A DNA stretch of 64,000 nucleotides from Tachypleus tridentatus (GCF_004210375.1 NC_134835.1:72074447-72138446); one strand, 5' to 3'; counted from the stretch's first letter, positions 11,893 to 24,861 are shown. Notes: generated by a model from the sequence alone, not told the origin. Program-made: numbers and translations.

Positions 11893-13660
11893 TTATTTCT
11901 CAGTTGTAGAGTAAAAATACAGCACAGAGTGAAGCATCCACCCATGTTTACTGTCTGTTCTGATTCTCTAGAATAAAATGGAGGGTAGTGAGGTACAGGG
12001 AGTTTTTGAAAGACCCTTATTATGGGAGACCTTAAACTTGATTATTGATTCAAAAACTTTGTTAATTTAAGGCACTACAGTGAAATTGAAGGTAATTTAT
12101 CAGTTACTGTATTTATTTTACTTCCAAGAACCTTAACTTGAGTAAAATATAAGATAACATAATGAATGATTGTTTTGTTTTTTTAACCTATGTCAGTAGC
12201 AGGTAATTCCATTATAGAATAGTAATTTTCTGATGTTTTATTTCTGATAAGTAAGCCTATATAGGTTATATAGATAAACACACACACGTTGTTGATAATT
12301 TTAATTTAATATCTCAATAAATGTTGGTAATACTTAACATTTTTCTGAATTTAAAGAGAAAAAATTTTGTTGTTTTTTTGCACATTATTATCATAAAAAA
12401 AAGTTTGGGTGAATTTTTAACTCTCTTTAAAAGTTGAATTTCAAATACCTATATTTTTTTTTACTAATACTGGTAGCTAAAAGACATTTACCATCTGTTA
12501 TTAAGTAAGATGAGTAATTTAACCTACAGTGTACTGGTAATAATTTGAAACTACTAAAATTATTAATTGATTTTTAGCAGTGATATTCTAGAAACTTTTT
12601 TCATTATTATATTATTTTCAAAAATTAATTCTGAACTGTTTTGTTTTCAAAAACACATTAATTTAATCTCATGCATTTTTTTTTATTGAGTTTTAAGTTG
12701 CCAAAAGAAACAGGAACTTTAGGTGAAGGTTTGTGTAAGTTTTGAGATTCCTGTTTACACTATGAAATTCAACCTTAGTTACTGAAACCATGCTTGTAAC
12801 CACCAAATTGTGTGCACTCTAGTCTTCCTTCACCAGCAGTTTGTTTTTAGTCACCACTGAATGGACATAAATAGTTTAGTGTTAAGTTTTTCCATAATTG
12901 TAGTTCCAAATACCATTTACCTGTTTCACTGGTGATAGTTTTGTTTAGGTACTAATACCTGTATTTAAATTACTAGAGGTGTATATTTCATGTGAACTAC
13001 ATTGTGTTCTGATTTGTTTTTCTTCTCTATTATTCTCTCTGTTGCCTTCAAAGTAGGATATTAGTTTAGTCAAGGTTTCTGTACAAATGTAATCAGTTTT
13101 GTGTCAAACCTTTAAACTGTAGGTTCTTTGTGCTCATTAAACATACTCCCCAAAATGCATTCAAAATGTTTCAAAATACTAATTGCTATGTATGATTATT
13201 TTATAAACAGGTTACAGAATTCAGATTTAATTATATTTATGTTGTTTTGTTACTAAACGTCTGATGCAAAATGGCTTTTGTTGGCATTTGTAGCTGTTAT
13301 TAGATTTTTTTAAATGAGAACTAAGCAGTATGGTGTCACTTCATGATAACAGTTTCACACAAACATACACTTGAAATTTGTGTTAAAAACATTAACCTGG
13401 TTTTAGAGTATTTCTGCATTTTATTAAAAAAAAAATTCTGGAAATTGAAGCAAAGAATTTGTTGCATAAGAATAAATGATTCGAGCAGTTAATCACTGAG
13501 TTACTAACCACATTATTTGAAAATGAAAAATTCCATTGTTTTGAACAAGTTGGGAACTACTGTAAAGTCTTTCATTGCTGTAATGTAAACATTTTTCTTA
13601 TTGAAGCCTGCAGTTAGATTCATTATGTAATTTCTGTCAAACTAATAATAAAAAGTTTGT
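11893..13660 (+). other. probable 3' UTR of TM9SF2 and downstream sequence
   Basis: AT-rich sequence with no exon-like frame. Possible poly(A) signals AATAAA are at 11972-11977 and 12316-12321. Which one is used cannot be decided from sequence alone. Confidence 0.35.
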
Positions 13661-16287
13661 ACACTATGTGATTCATGCTTGTTATATATATTTTTGTGTG
13701 ATAGCTAATCCTATAAATCATGTAGTAGATGAGATTGATTAGAAGCTACCATGAAAAAGTTTAGAATTTTTCTTAAGTATAGGTCTACATCTTTACAGTT
13801 TGTTTAGTCTAGATTTTGGTATGTATATAAATTTTCTATTTTTTCAAAAGATTTAAGGCAAATGATTTTCTAGTTAAAGAGATTTTATTCACCAATAAGA
13901 CTCTACAAAACATCTTTTCTCTTATTTACTTGAATGATCTATCTGAAATGATAAAACTTCAAACTGTATTTTTCAGCTGGCAAATAGAAATATACAATAA
14001 ACTAATACATGAACTGCTGTTATCAGAAGTTGTTTTGCACAATAGTAACTATAAATTGCTAGAAGTTAGAATGTGGTTTACACCAAACAGATTGTTTAAA
14101 GTGGGCGTTGTGTCTTTGTGTAGGTTATTTCCTTTTTGAAGGCATTGTAAAATTAAACCAAATGTATAACCCACAAATTTCACCATGTGCAATTTGTTTT
14201 CAGAAGAAATTTTAACAGAAACAATTATCAAAAACATTAAATGCAGCTTAGTTTATTTTGAACCTTTTTAACATATTTAGTATGCCTTGGTAATGAGTAT
14301 AGTTAAGATTTCAGTGTATTTTGTATCCCTTTGAATGAGGTGAAAACACTTATTAAAATAAAAAAATTAACAAGGTTTTAAGTAAATCTTTCTACTCACT
14401 TTCATTTAAGTATTGATAGTGTAAGATCCTACTATCATCTGTTGGTAAATATTTTGGATAATTCAGACATATCAATATATATGCCTATGGAACCTAATTA
14501 AACGAGTTTTTTAAGGCTTTCACTTGAAATGTGAAAGTACTTCTGCAATTGACAACTGAGCATTTATGCCCCTCTCACCATGTGATATGATGACATACTT
14601 GGATCAAATGTTTTTTGTTGTTTTTTACGTAACAATCACATGTTAAAATCTCTATGATGTTGGTGACAGTTCAAAGTTTTGTTAGAACATTTTTGTAATG
14701 TTAGATTTATTAAAATTCGTATTTGTTAAAACATCAGAAAAAATAAAATGGTATTTCTGACAATTCAGGCTGCTAAGATACTGATGTAGTTCTTCAGAAT
14801 GAATAGATATATTTATTCTAATGCTATTTTCATTATTTTCTTGTGTTCGTTGGATTGGGAAACTTAACATCTGATGTACCTTTATGACCATTACTTCTAA
14901 TAACAGGATAAACCATTGTAAAAGAGACCTTACTAAATATATGGTTTTGTGGTTTAAACCAGAGAATTATGATGGTGAGTCAAAGAGTATGATACTTCAA
15001 GCATGCGTAAAACAGATTCTGATTTAATATTGAAATGTTATAAAAACACGTCGATCAAAGAAGACTAAAGTTACGGTAAAGAGTAGCTGTTGAAACAAGT
15101 TGTTAATCATTTCACAATAGAAATCCTTTATTTCGTGGCTTCACATTCAGCCATATTTTAGCTGCAGTATTCTCAGGTGAACTGTTCTCAGGTACATAAT
15201 GTATTTTGAGTATACATGTATCTAGTTCACTTCTAGAATTAAAAACTTATTTGGAATGGTCTTTGGTATTTTAAAACATTCACTGCATTGATTTTTTTTC
15301 TGGGTTCAAGGAATTTTTGTACAAGTGAATCCTGTTTCGTTTGTTGTTGTTGTTTAATAACCATGGCTGTACAGCTGCAGAAGTAAAACAGTGGATATCG
15401 AAAAAGCCTTAAGAATGATATCGGTATCTCTGGAAGCCCGTTATTTTTTTTTTTTAAGATGTGTTAATTATAAAGACTTTATCACATGATCTTCACAACA
15501 AATAACCACTAGTTAGCTTGATGATTTCTCTACGATGATACATGTAGCATCCAAATAAACTGTATCTCTGCTAGGATGTAGGTAAAGAGAACTATTGTAT
15601 GATGTTTGTACTACGACGTAACGTGGCTAAAGGGTCAATTAATACTATTGTGAACATTGTCATAGAGCTTATACTCACTTGGCCATATTTTTGTGCCACC
15701 ACTTTTCCTCTGTATGGGTACCATCTAAGTGAAGGTCGTTTAAGAGGTTTGTAAAAGTTGGTATAACTTTGGCTTGAATTATGTATAAAGAGAACACTCA
15801 ATGACGTATTTTAGAAGTGCGAGTTTTTGCATTAGGGGTTAGGTTTAGCTTAAAAGTTAGATATAAACGAATTCTTTGTTGCGTACAGTTTATTTACTTT
15901 CTGCCTCGGTAGACAGTTTTGAAGCTAAAGGCCATTATAGAAGTAAAATTCCTATACGTTTATTTTTATCTGTGTGCGATAAATATTGGGTTTCTTGGTT
16001 TACAAGTGTTTGAATCTCTTCATTTCTAGCATTTTGTTTCATTTCTTCGCAAACACATCCGTTTGATCCTCCATTTATTTTTCATCATGCTTGTTTACTA
16101 GTATATGATAGTTATTATATGAAAGTTTTCTTTTCAAGTTCATACATCAGTCTCTAATTTGTGTTGGTTTTTGTGCGTTTCAAAACATGTTTACGATTTG
16201 CAAAACGAAATTTACTTTGAACGTTCATGTAGGACATGTTTCATTAACTTTATCCTCGTCGTTAATTTTTAAGTCTGTAGGATTTTA
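13661..16287. other. intergenic, no feature seen
   Basis: AT-rich sequence. The longest frames (for example 15,592-15,801 minus) have no recognisable domain or splice context. Confidence 0.4.
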
Positions 16288-16375
16288 ACGCTCGAAACCG
16301 GTTTTTGATATTGGCGGTAGACAAAGCATAGACTGTCCAATGTGCAACTTTATGGTTAACTATGAACAAACTTTT
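16288..16375 (+). repeat. old Val-tRNA-type SINE fragment
   Basis: AACGCTCGAAACCGG, a B-box-like TTTGATATTGGCGG, then AGCATAGACTGTCCAATGTGC and an A/C-rich tail. Recognisable against the better copies at 20,134 and 29,072. Confidence 0.5.
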
Positions 16376-17562
16376 AACTTCTTGGAATAATTTCAGCAGT
16401 TGTGATAAACTTGATCCTTCATAATTGTATATTTTAAGCCATTTTAATTAAGCCTAACCTAATAGTATCTCAGCACTTCTTCCGTAAACCAATATTTAAA
16501 CTCTTTTGTGGCATTTTTTTCCTATATTTGTGTTCAAAAGTTTTATTTGTGTAAATAATATTATCGGAACAAATTTCTCGCAAATTTTGGAAGTGAATCA
16601 TTTGTTGGTTTTGCCACACTTTAAGCTGTGTTAGAGCACTATTATTTCTTAAACATGTAAAATTCTAGCGCAAAATCTGCTTTAAATACATTGGCGATCA
16701 AGTTATAAAATTTATGAAACCTAAAAAAGATTATATTTTGCCAGGTGACAGTGGTAATTTAGTATTTGTTAGTAAAGTACTGACTGAGTACCTTATAAAG
16801 TACATACGCGATGTCTGGAAAACACGTAGGTTCAAGAAGTCTCTAATACATGGAATGTGGGGGCCACAAAATTATTAGCCCCAGGGCTCACACAACTAAA
16901 GTACAATTAAATTATCAACTTACTAGATTAAACAGTAATATTAAGTTACAATCAGTTAAATCGCCAGTGTGTGCAGACAACAAATTTATTCCTATTTTCA
17001 AATAATTTAACAAATTTAAAACGATACTTTCTAGCACTTAAGAAAATAAATGTTAGAGAAAATAGATATATAATAAATTAGGCGTCAGTGAAACATAAAG
17101 TATACAAGTCAAACTAAACGTAACTTGAAATATTGTCTTCAAAGATTTATGTACGCAATGATACTATGTCATTTTCTCTTCTGAACGCAGTATTGGAACA
17201 GATCGTTGAATACAGTTGCATTAAACAATGGTTTTAAATTAATCTAATACAGGGGTCACCAAACGTTTTTCACAGGGGGCCAGATTACTTGGGGAATGAG
17301 AAGCGCGGGCCACATGATCATTATGTTCAATACTCATAAGCTGAAACGAAAGCTCTCTGTAAAAGACTTAACACTAAGTTTAGGATGCCACATTAGCCAT
17401 GTGGGAGTAACATGCAATACACACATATAATAAAAAACAAACAGAAATACAACCAACATTTTTATTTACCAAAAGGTTATCAAAGAAGGTGACATTAGCA
17501 AAAACAGTTATCACATTGCACATAGTGAGTACATATCTGAATTTCACTGAGCCGCCAAAAAG

Positions 17563-18980
17563 TTAGTGAGATTTATGAAATTGGCGTTTGGCTTTCAAAA
17601 TATCTTCAATGTTCGGTTTTGAATTGCTGCATCCAATCATTAGAATTGCTTTCAAATGTTCACCAGTCAACCTTAACCGATGTACCGACTTCACATGCTT
17701 CATTTTTGAAAATGCTTGTTCACAGACATAAGTTGTTCCGAATACTGATGCCATACCAGATGCGAACTGCTTCAGCTTTGGAAAATCATCTTCAGGTATG
17801 CAGCTGTAAAATTCAATAAGTTACCCTCTCTGTGTTTTGCTTTCAACAAGTCATTTCCTTGCAAATCGATGACCTCCAGCTGAAGTTCCACTGGCAGGTC
17901 ATCAATGACACAATCAAAAGGATTCTGAAAAAGGAGAATGTCACTTTCGATTCTGTCGAGATCCGAAAATATCTCCAAAATATGCTTATTTAGATCACCA
18001 ATAACCTTTTTCTGAAACTCCAGATTGACATCTTCTGTGATTTCAGCATGAAACTCATTGAAACACTGAAAATGAGAGGGGTTTCCTCCTTCCAAATGTG
18101 CTTCAAACAATGACAGCTTTCTCCGAAATCCTTTAATGATTCTATAGAGATCACAGAAAAGGTTATTCTTTCCCTGAAGTTTCAAGTTCATTCATGTGGG
18201 ATGTGATGACAACCAGGTGGGATCCGACAGAAGTGGATTGGCTCTATATTTCTCGATAAGAAATATATCTATTTCTCTTCTCAGCTTAGAAAAACGAGAC
18301 AAAACTTTACCGCAGTTGAGCCACCTCACCGCCGTGTGATAAGGCAAGTCACAGAAATCTGAATCAATTTCTTCAAGAAACGCCTTGAACTGGCGATGAT
18401 TAAGTGCAGGACCCTGAATGAAGTTCACTGCAGAAATGACTGGTTTCAGTACATAAGAAATATCTAAGTCTTTTGCACAGAGCGCTTGGGAGTTGAAGAT
18501 CTTTCAACTGTTTCCTGATCAGCTCCACCAGACCCTTCTTTACTCCAGCCATGATTTTTCCTCCATCAACTGCTACACCTCTAAGCTGATTCCACTGAAG
18601 GTTATAGTCTTACAAAATTTTATGCACTTCCATTTAAATGTCTTCTCCAGTTGTTCTTCCGTGCATGCTGCAAACTGATGCCAACTCTTCCGTGATCTGA
18701 AAGTCAAATTAACTCCATGAATGAACACGAGAAGTTATGACGTACTAGAGAGATCAGTAGACTCATCCAGTGCCAGAGAATACCATAGGAAGTTTCTAGC
18801 TTTTTGGCGTATCTGTAATGCGATGTTCTCTCCAAGTTCTTCTGCTCTCCGTATAACTGAAGTTGCTGATAGGCTGATACTTTCAAAGAAATTGGCTTTT
18901 TCAGGACACAGCTCATATGCTGCTTCCATCATACACTCTTTGATGTAGTTGTCGTCAGTAAAAGGTTTTCCTCTCTCTGC
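17563..18980 (-). pseudogene. hAT transposase relic (GTF2IRD2/ZBED-like family)
   Basis: Fragments run on the minus strand in order. KPFTDDNYIKECM, LCPEKANFFESISLSATSV and YSLALDESTDLSSTS come first (about 18,980-18,735). Next is VNFIQGPALNHRQFKAFLEE with LPYHTAVRWLNCGKVLSRF (18,428-18,192). Then FEAHLEGGNPSHFQCF (18,191-17,772). Last is the dimerisation tail VCEQAFSKMKHVKSVHRLRL (17,754-17,563). ALDESTD and the VRWL...L..F motif are typical of domesticated-looking hAT transposases such as GTF2IRD2 and FAM200. At least three stops or frame breaks lie between the segments, so it is not functional. Confidence 0.88.
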
Positions 18981-18985
18981 CACCT

Positions 18986-19257
18986 GGCCCGGCATGACTA
19001 AGCGTGTTAAGGCGTGCGACTCGTAATCTGAGGGTCGCGGGTTTGCATACCCGTCGCGCTAAACATGCTCGCCCTTTCAGCCGTGGGGGCGTTATAATGT
19101 GACAGTCAATCCCACTATTCGTTGGTAAAAGAGTAGCCCAAGAGGTGGTGGTGGGTGGTGATGACTAGCTGCCTTTCCTCTAGTCTTACACTGCAAAATT
19201 AGGGACGGCTAGCACAGATAGCCCTCGAGTAGCTTTGTGCGAAATTCCAAAACAAAC
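18986..19257 (+). repeat. Thr-tRNA-type SINE nested in the hAT element
   Basis: tRNA-like head with GACTCGTAATCTGAGGGTCG (CGT anticodon loop), then the conserved body (GCTCGCCC..., GTTATAATGTGAC, ATTCGTTGGTAAAAGAGTAG, GGTGATGACTAGCTGCC) and tail TAGCTTTGTGCGAAATTCC. A good copy. I could not see a clean target duplication. Confidence 0.85.
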
Positions 19258-19449
19258 CTTTTATCATAACATCTTGTGTTTGACAGCTTAAAGCGACCAT
19301 CGGTGTGATTTATTTTGTTATGACAGTCGGACATTTGATGAAATGCCACTTTTTATTTCCAAGCAGCTAGCTGCTGGCGGGCCGGACAAAATGACCTCGA
19401 TGGCCGTATCCGGCCTGCAGCCCGTAGTTTGGTGACCCCAGATCTAATA

Positions 19450-20121
19450 GAATATGGTCAATAGAAATGTTGTGCTGTAAAATAAACAATGATTTGTTAA
19501 ATAGAGATGAATGTCAGCTGTTGATGATGCAGTTTTGGAAAGAAATATAAACTTCTTATGTATAATACTTATACGAACATTATAGATTACAGTGAGTTAA
19601 ACCTTTTTATTATAAAACAACTGTTGTCACGTTGGGCTGCCATGTGCATACTAAGTCACAAAATCTAGTTGTGCGTATTTGGTAACAAATCCTTAACCAT
19701 AGTCATCTAAGTATTTTAGTCTTAGGGCCACTTTATCAACTTTCTCGTGTTTTTGTAAAATTTACTATGCCTAATGTCTCATACCTAAATATTTGTAATA
19801 AATAAAAGAGACGTAACATTATTTATCATAAATACTTATGACAGCTATTAAAGCACAAAGCTGTTGTCGTTTAAACTAATATGGTATTTCATAATTTGAA
19901 GATTCCAGCTTGTTTTCGAGTTCAATAAGGTGTACAGTTAATTTGTTAAAACATCTACATTTTTCAGATGTTTGGTAAAAGCTAGACAATAAGCAATTTG
20001 GGCTCTGTCCACCACGGGTGTCGAAATCCTGTGTCTAAAGAAATGTTGGATAAAACAACACAGAAAATGACTGTAAGAAACAAGAAATGTAAATCACTTT
20101 ATGAGTCGAAGCTTAATGTTT
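19450..20121. other. intergenic, no feature seen
   Basis: AT-rich, without a recognisable gene or repeat. Confidence 0.4.
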
Positions 20122-20133
20122 AGTACTATTTTA

Positions 20134-20257
20134 GCCCCCCACTAGTACAGCGGTATGTCTTCGGATTTACAACGCAAAATCAGGGGTTCGATTCCCCTCG
20201 GTGGGCTCAGCAGATAGCCCGATGTGGCTTTGCTATAAAATACACACATACACACAC
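20134..20257 (+). repeat. Val-tRNA-type SINE with perfect target duplication
   Basis: Head GCCCCCCACTAGTACAGCGG, TTACAACGC anticodon region (TAC), B box GGTTCGATTCC, tail AGATAGCCCGATGTGGCTTT and a TACACACA repeat. Flanked by AGTACTATTTTA at 20,122-20,133 and 20,258-20,269 (12 of 12). Confidence 0.88.
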
Positions 20258-20269
20258 AGTACTATTTTA

Positions 20270-21412
20270 CACTTAGTACAATAATATAGGCTTTCAGAGC
20301 ATCACAGAGAATTAGGGAAATGCTTGATTTTAACCATGGACATTAAATGACAAAGCTATCTGCTGTATACGACTAGCCCTATTGAAGCCACAATACTGTA
20401 TTTCATATATGATACGCTTTCCTGATATCACACTTGAGTGTTTTATCTAAAACGCTTTAATGTGGTCACAGCAACGTTTCTCATATATGACAGGAACGAA
20501 GTTCTCAAAACAAGAAGGATAGATACACAATTCTGCTGGTTGAAATAGACTTTTGAAAAAAGAAACAAAAATGTTCGTGTAAATATAAAAAAAAAAACGA
20601 GTTGAATGTGAATTAATAAATGTTTTTTGATGAAATGTGTATCCAAAGAAGCAACTCAAATAATTCTCGGTACCAGTACCCCTTAAAAAAAAAAAAAAAA
20701 AAGTACCGATACATAGTGCAGCTGAGTACTACTGCCAGAATTTTACTCATGGTTATATATGAACTCACATTAGTGTTTTTTATATATGACACGACTTACT
20801 GAAGTCACGTTACCGTGTGTTATATAAATGAGCAAACATATATTTCTCTTATGTTACAATTGTTATAAATGACAGAATAAATTAAGTGTAAGGGAGATGT
20901 GTTGATGATCAATGGAAATAGGAGTGTATTGGTTGAAGCGAGATTGGACGTGTGTTGCGTGTAGTTGGAAGCCTTATTAAACTCTCTTGGGTTTTGGTGT
21001 TATAATTACTTTTATAATTTAAGCTAAATAAACTCTGAAAAGATTAAATTCGGACGTTTATTGCGAGTATGTAGATTATCTTTACTGTGATGAAGAAGAG
21101 AAATAGTGTGATCATGTTTATTGAAAAAAGTGAAACATTCAGATAGATTTGCTATTGTAATCGTGGTTCATACTGCAGAACCTACGTCATCTGGTGAGCT
21201 GTGATTTGAAAATGTTTCTCTTGACGTATGAAGGATGACCGGACTGAAACCATAAGAAACTGTATTTGTCAGTCGGTTTGTAATGTACAGATGCTATAAG
21301 ATTGTCACCACCAGTCACGGAAATATTTGTCAAGAAATAAAATGGTTTGGTGGGAAATAAAAGATGTGTATTGAAGTAATGGGTGAAGGACTAAACTAGC
21401 TGAAGAAAGTTT
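20270..21412. other. intergenic, no gene seen
   Basis: AT-rich, with a poly(A) run at about 20,684-20,702. No domain-bearing frame. Confidence 0.4.
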
Positions 21413-21640
21413 TATTTGAATTTCGCGCAAAGCTACACGAAGGCTATCTCGCCCTTTCAGCCGCGGGAGCGTTATAATGTCGATTAATTCCACTATTCGT
21501 TGGTAAAAGAGTTGCTGGTAGGTGGTGATGACAAGCTGCCTTTCCCATAGTCTTACACTGCTTAGTTACGGACGGCTAGCGTGGATAGCCCTCGTGTAGC
21601 TTTGCGCGAAATTCAAGAAAACAAAAAACAAAACAAGCAC
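21413..21640 (+). repeat. SINE with inverted copy of its own 3' tail at the 5' end
   Basis: Starts GAATTTCGCGCAAAGCTACA (the reverse complement of the SINE tail), switches at about 21,450 to the forward body CGCCCTTTCAGCCGCGG, and ends GTAGCTTTGCGCGAAATTC. The tRNA head is missing. The two ends form an inverted repeat of about 35 bp. Confidence 0.8.
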
Positions 21641-23073
21641 ACAGTAAGAGTTTCATTGCCAAGATGTTATTTATATCCTTAGTTGCAACAAGTATTTCGA
21701 TGTAGACTAGATTATGTTGGGGAAGTGTAATTTTTTATAAATTTAAAACATTACACCTCAGAACGGCGGTTATTGCAAGGGTAACTGGGTAAAGTTATTG
21801 TTGATGTGTGCATAGCTTTCATTTTAGTAACGAAATTCTATATGTTTACCTGTAAACTTGACACTTGACTTGGTTTGTATAGTTTATTACTTGGGTATTC
21901 CTCATAAAATTTCTATCGTAGTTAATTCGGAAGTAATAAGATCTTTAATTATAAAGCTTATTCAAATCATTTTGAACGCAAAGTCTTAAACAATACGAAT
22001 ATAGTTTATAAACAAGAGAGCGTCCTTAACTTACGGGATGACAGAAACACAATGGTCGAAACGTTGTTCACTCCTCTACGTAAAAAATTTTCTCAACCCA
22101 AACGAGCCGTTTTTACAAATACATTTCTCTACAATTTCTCGACATCACTGAGAAACACAATTTGTTGAAACTAGATGGCAGCAGCAACAAAAGTTGATTT
22201 GCGATATTCATATCCTGCTGACTTCACAAATTCTATTTTTCGTGAACTTTGCTTAAATGATTAAAAAGAAGGTTTACGTTATAATAAAGCCTATTGAAGC
22301 ATCATAAGGTTTAATACGGATAGTGTGATTCTTAATATCTCTACACGATATATTTGAAGTAGTTCAGTTTCTAAAAAATGATTTATAGCTGTTCCTTAAC
22401 CCATTTATTGAAAATTATGTTGTAAATCATTTCGGAATTCCTATTAAATTAGTATGAGTTAGAAGAAATGAACACATTTGATTACGTTACGTATCGATGC
22501 GAAGGTCGCCAACTGTTTTAAGTATTGTTACACAAAAAAACGAAAACCTGATGTTTACATATTCATATATTATATGTTAACTAGAAATATATAGCTTAAA
22601 AATTCGTGAGTACCAATGTCCGTGTATGTATATTTACAAGTAATATAAATGCGATGAAATTTGCTTAATCTAAAACTTTTTAACATGGTAAAAGATAAAT
22701 GTAAATAAAGAATCAAAGCAAAAAGCATGGTAGGAATTTAGGTTTTAAGTAAACTAGGGGTGCTCGAGATCAGCCAATCTTTTTTCGCCCCACCGGTGAT
22801 TTAAATGGTTATTGAAAATACCAAACTACATGCAAATAAACAAAATATTTGATTTTCTTCTTATCGAGACAACAACCTTAGGGGAAGAAAGCCAAACATA
22901 AAGGCAATCAATCATCCTGATGTGTGGGCATAAATATCTTTATACAGATTTTGCAGATGGTTATTACTGAATAATTTACTATTAACAATAAATAATGGAT
23001 TCATAAAAGTCAGCGAAGGATTTAATTTGAAGAAAAATCGATCCGATATATTATTAGCAAGAAAAAAGTGTTT
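21641..23073. other. intergenic, PLE-like hairpin fragment at about 22,045-22,160
   Basis: About 22,045-22,160 contains GGTCGAAACGTTGTTCACTC and CTCTACGTAAAAAATTTTCT, then CAACCCAAACGAGCCG. This is the reverse complement of a sequence also present at 53,695-53,770. The rest is AT-rich with nothing recognised. Confidence 0.5.
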
Positions 23074-23145
23074 TAGCAGAGCGTGGTTTCGATCCACGGA
23101 CCTCTGGGTTATGGGCCCAGCACGCTTCCACTGCGCCACTCTGCT
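23074..23145 (-). tRNA. initiator tRNA-Met (CAT)
   Basis: The minus strand reads AGCAGAGTGGCGCAGTGGAA through GGGCCCATAACCC to CTCTGCTA, 72 nt. All eukaryotic initiator marks are present: an A1-U72 pair, three G-C pairs next to the anticodon loop (GGG/CCC), a CAT anticodon, and the ATCGAAA T-loop in place of TTCRA. Acceptor arms AGCAGAG/CTCTGCT pair fully. A pol III stop (six T on the minus strand, 23,062-23,067) follows within 12 bp. It lacks the SINE body and tail, so it is a real gene and not a SINE head. Confidence 0.96.
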
Positions 23146-23539
23146 TCGTTTCATATTTCCTTATCTTTTACTTTTGAAATAAATATAATATCAGATTTTT
23201 TTTTTTGTTTATTTAATTTTAATAATAATTTATATTTGTGACAATGATAATCACAAGATTAGGACCATCTACTTATATTTATATTTGTACTCTTTGAGTA
23301 ATTAGACGCCCCAATTTAAAAACGAAAAAACAAGTTTGTTTAAAATACGCACTGCACAGTTACGTTTTTGTGAATGAAAGAAAACTGTCGAAGCGTACCT
23401 TTGGTGGAAGTGAGTAGGTCGGCATTTTCACCCTAGTAGCGTTCAGACGCATGAATTGACATCACGATTAATTACTTCTGCTAATCAAGTACCACAACAA
23501 ATATGAGTGAACTATTTAATATGTATGTTTTTTTATGTA

Positions 23540-23745
23540 TGTGTCATGACCTGGTAGTTTATAACACTCGTCTAGTAATTTCTGAGCCGGAACCCCATTC
23601 CTGAGCATGCTCGCTCTTTCAGGTTAATAACACTACTGTCAGTAAAGACCAGCACGAGAGTTGATTGACTTACTGTGACTCGTAAATTGGAACGTCTATT
23701 GCACATAACACTCGAGTAGCTTTGCTCAAAATACAACAAAAGTAA
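23540..23745 (+). repeat. old Thr-type SINE copy
   Basis: Keeps CATGACCTGG head wording, GAGCATGCTCGCTCTTTCAG, and the tail CTCGAGTAGCTTTGCTCAAA. Strongly diverged in the middle. Confidence 0.6.
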
Positions 23746-24418
23746 ACATTATTTGTGAACTTTATTTCTTGTAATTCTTCACTGAGTGCTTTATAACAAT
23801 GACGCTAAGCCGTATTGTTGAAATTGTCCACAACTAAGATTCGGTTTTACGTGATTTATTGTCTGTTATATTATCATATATTTTCTGAGCTATCAATCTA
23901 GTGCCTCAGAACTATGTTTAAAAACTGTGTATAGAAACTTACCTTTATTTTTTATTAGTTATTAAAATATACAACGTCCTTTCTAGGCTCGTTTAATGAA
24001 CATTTTATATCCTATATTTAACCTCCACAAAGCGTCTAGTCTACATATACCTAGTCCTCTGTATTTCACAATTACCAAATAAATTGAACACACTTAAAAG
24101 CGTATTTTAAAAAGCAGCATTGGATATTATCACTAATGTATTGTTAGAACACGAAAAAGTAAGTTTACATAGCAACGTGAGTGCACACTCACTTTTTAGC
24201 TCAACAAACAACAGTACTTTTTGAACTATTCGTTAATCGCTAACTGCCATAATTATTCGTAACAATATGGTTTCCTAGGTTATGATGGATCTCTTAAAAG
24301 CAGACTTTGTAGTTCTATAGAAAACTTAATACTTTTGATATCTTTTTTTCATCTGTATATATCAAAATAAAATAATCAACAAAACCTTCGGCTGAGAACA
24401 ACAACAAAACTTTGGATA
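23746..24418 (+). other. KLHL10 upstream region
   Basis: AT-rich, no repeat recognised. The 5' UTR and promoter must lie here, but no reliable TATA or initiator could be fixed. The start context ATAATGG is acceptable. Confidence 0.4.
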
Positions 24419-24861
24419 ATGGAAAGTGACCGGGAAGTAAAAGAACTACTACACATTTTGGATGAAATGCGATCTACCGGTCAGTTATGTGATGCTATTC
24501 TCAGGACACATGACTGTGGGAAGTTTTTGATACATTCTGCTGTACTGTCAGCCAGTAGCCCTTATTTTAAGGTTCTTTTCACAAATACCTTGGGTACCCC
24601 TCATAAGAAGGATATTCTTATACCTGGGATCTCAGCGGATTTGTTGTTACTTATTATTAAGTACGCCTACACCCTGGTGACTTGTGTCACCATGGATAAT
24701 GTCGCCGTCCTTCTTCCCGCAGCTGATCAGTTCAATGTCATCGGAATGGTCAAAGATTGTAGCCAGTTTTTGATAGATAACATGGATTTTGAAAACTGTA
24801 TTGGAATTCGACAGTTTGCCCAAGTATACGGTGTGTCGGATTTGGAAAAAGTAACAACCCA
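24419..24861 (+). CDS. KLHL10: KLHL10 exon 1 (BTB, 3-box start)
   Basis: ATG start with MESDREVKELLHILDEMR, then the BTB domain. It ends in phase 2 at donor CAGTAAGG, splitting a Gln codon with the next exon. Confidence 0.93.

Larger units (their letters stand above)
17250..19441 (-). mobile_element. hAT DNA transposon, full-length but inactive
   Basis: Terminal inverted repeats CAGGGGTCACCAAAC (17,250) and its near-complement GTTTGGTGACCCCAG (ending 19,441), with one mismatch in the first 15 bases. The element is flanked on both sides by ATCTAATA (17,242-17,249 and 19,442-19,449), a perfect 8 bp target duplication of hAT type. Length is 2,192 bp including a nested SINE at about 18,986-19,257. 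The transposase relic is on the minus strand. No zinc-finger N-terminus is readable, which suggests a 5' deletion as well as stop codons. Confidence 0.93.

Noticed and set aside
15592-15801. Minus-strand frame with KRPSLRWYPYRGKVVAQK
   Set aside because: Considered as a transposase piece, but no family motif continues on either side.
22912-23154. 80-codon minus-strand open frame
   Set aside because: It is a shadow of the initiator tRNA gene.
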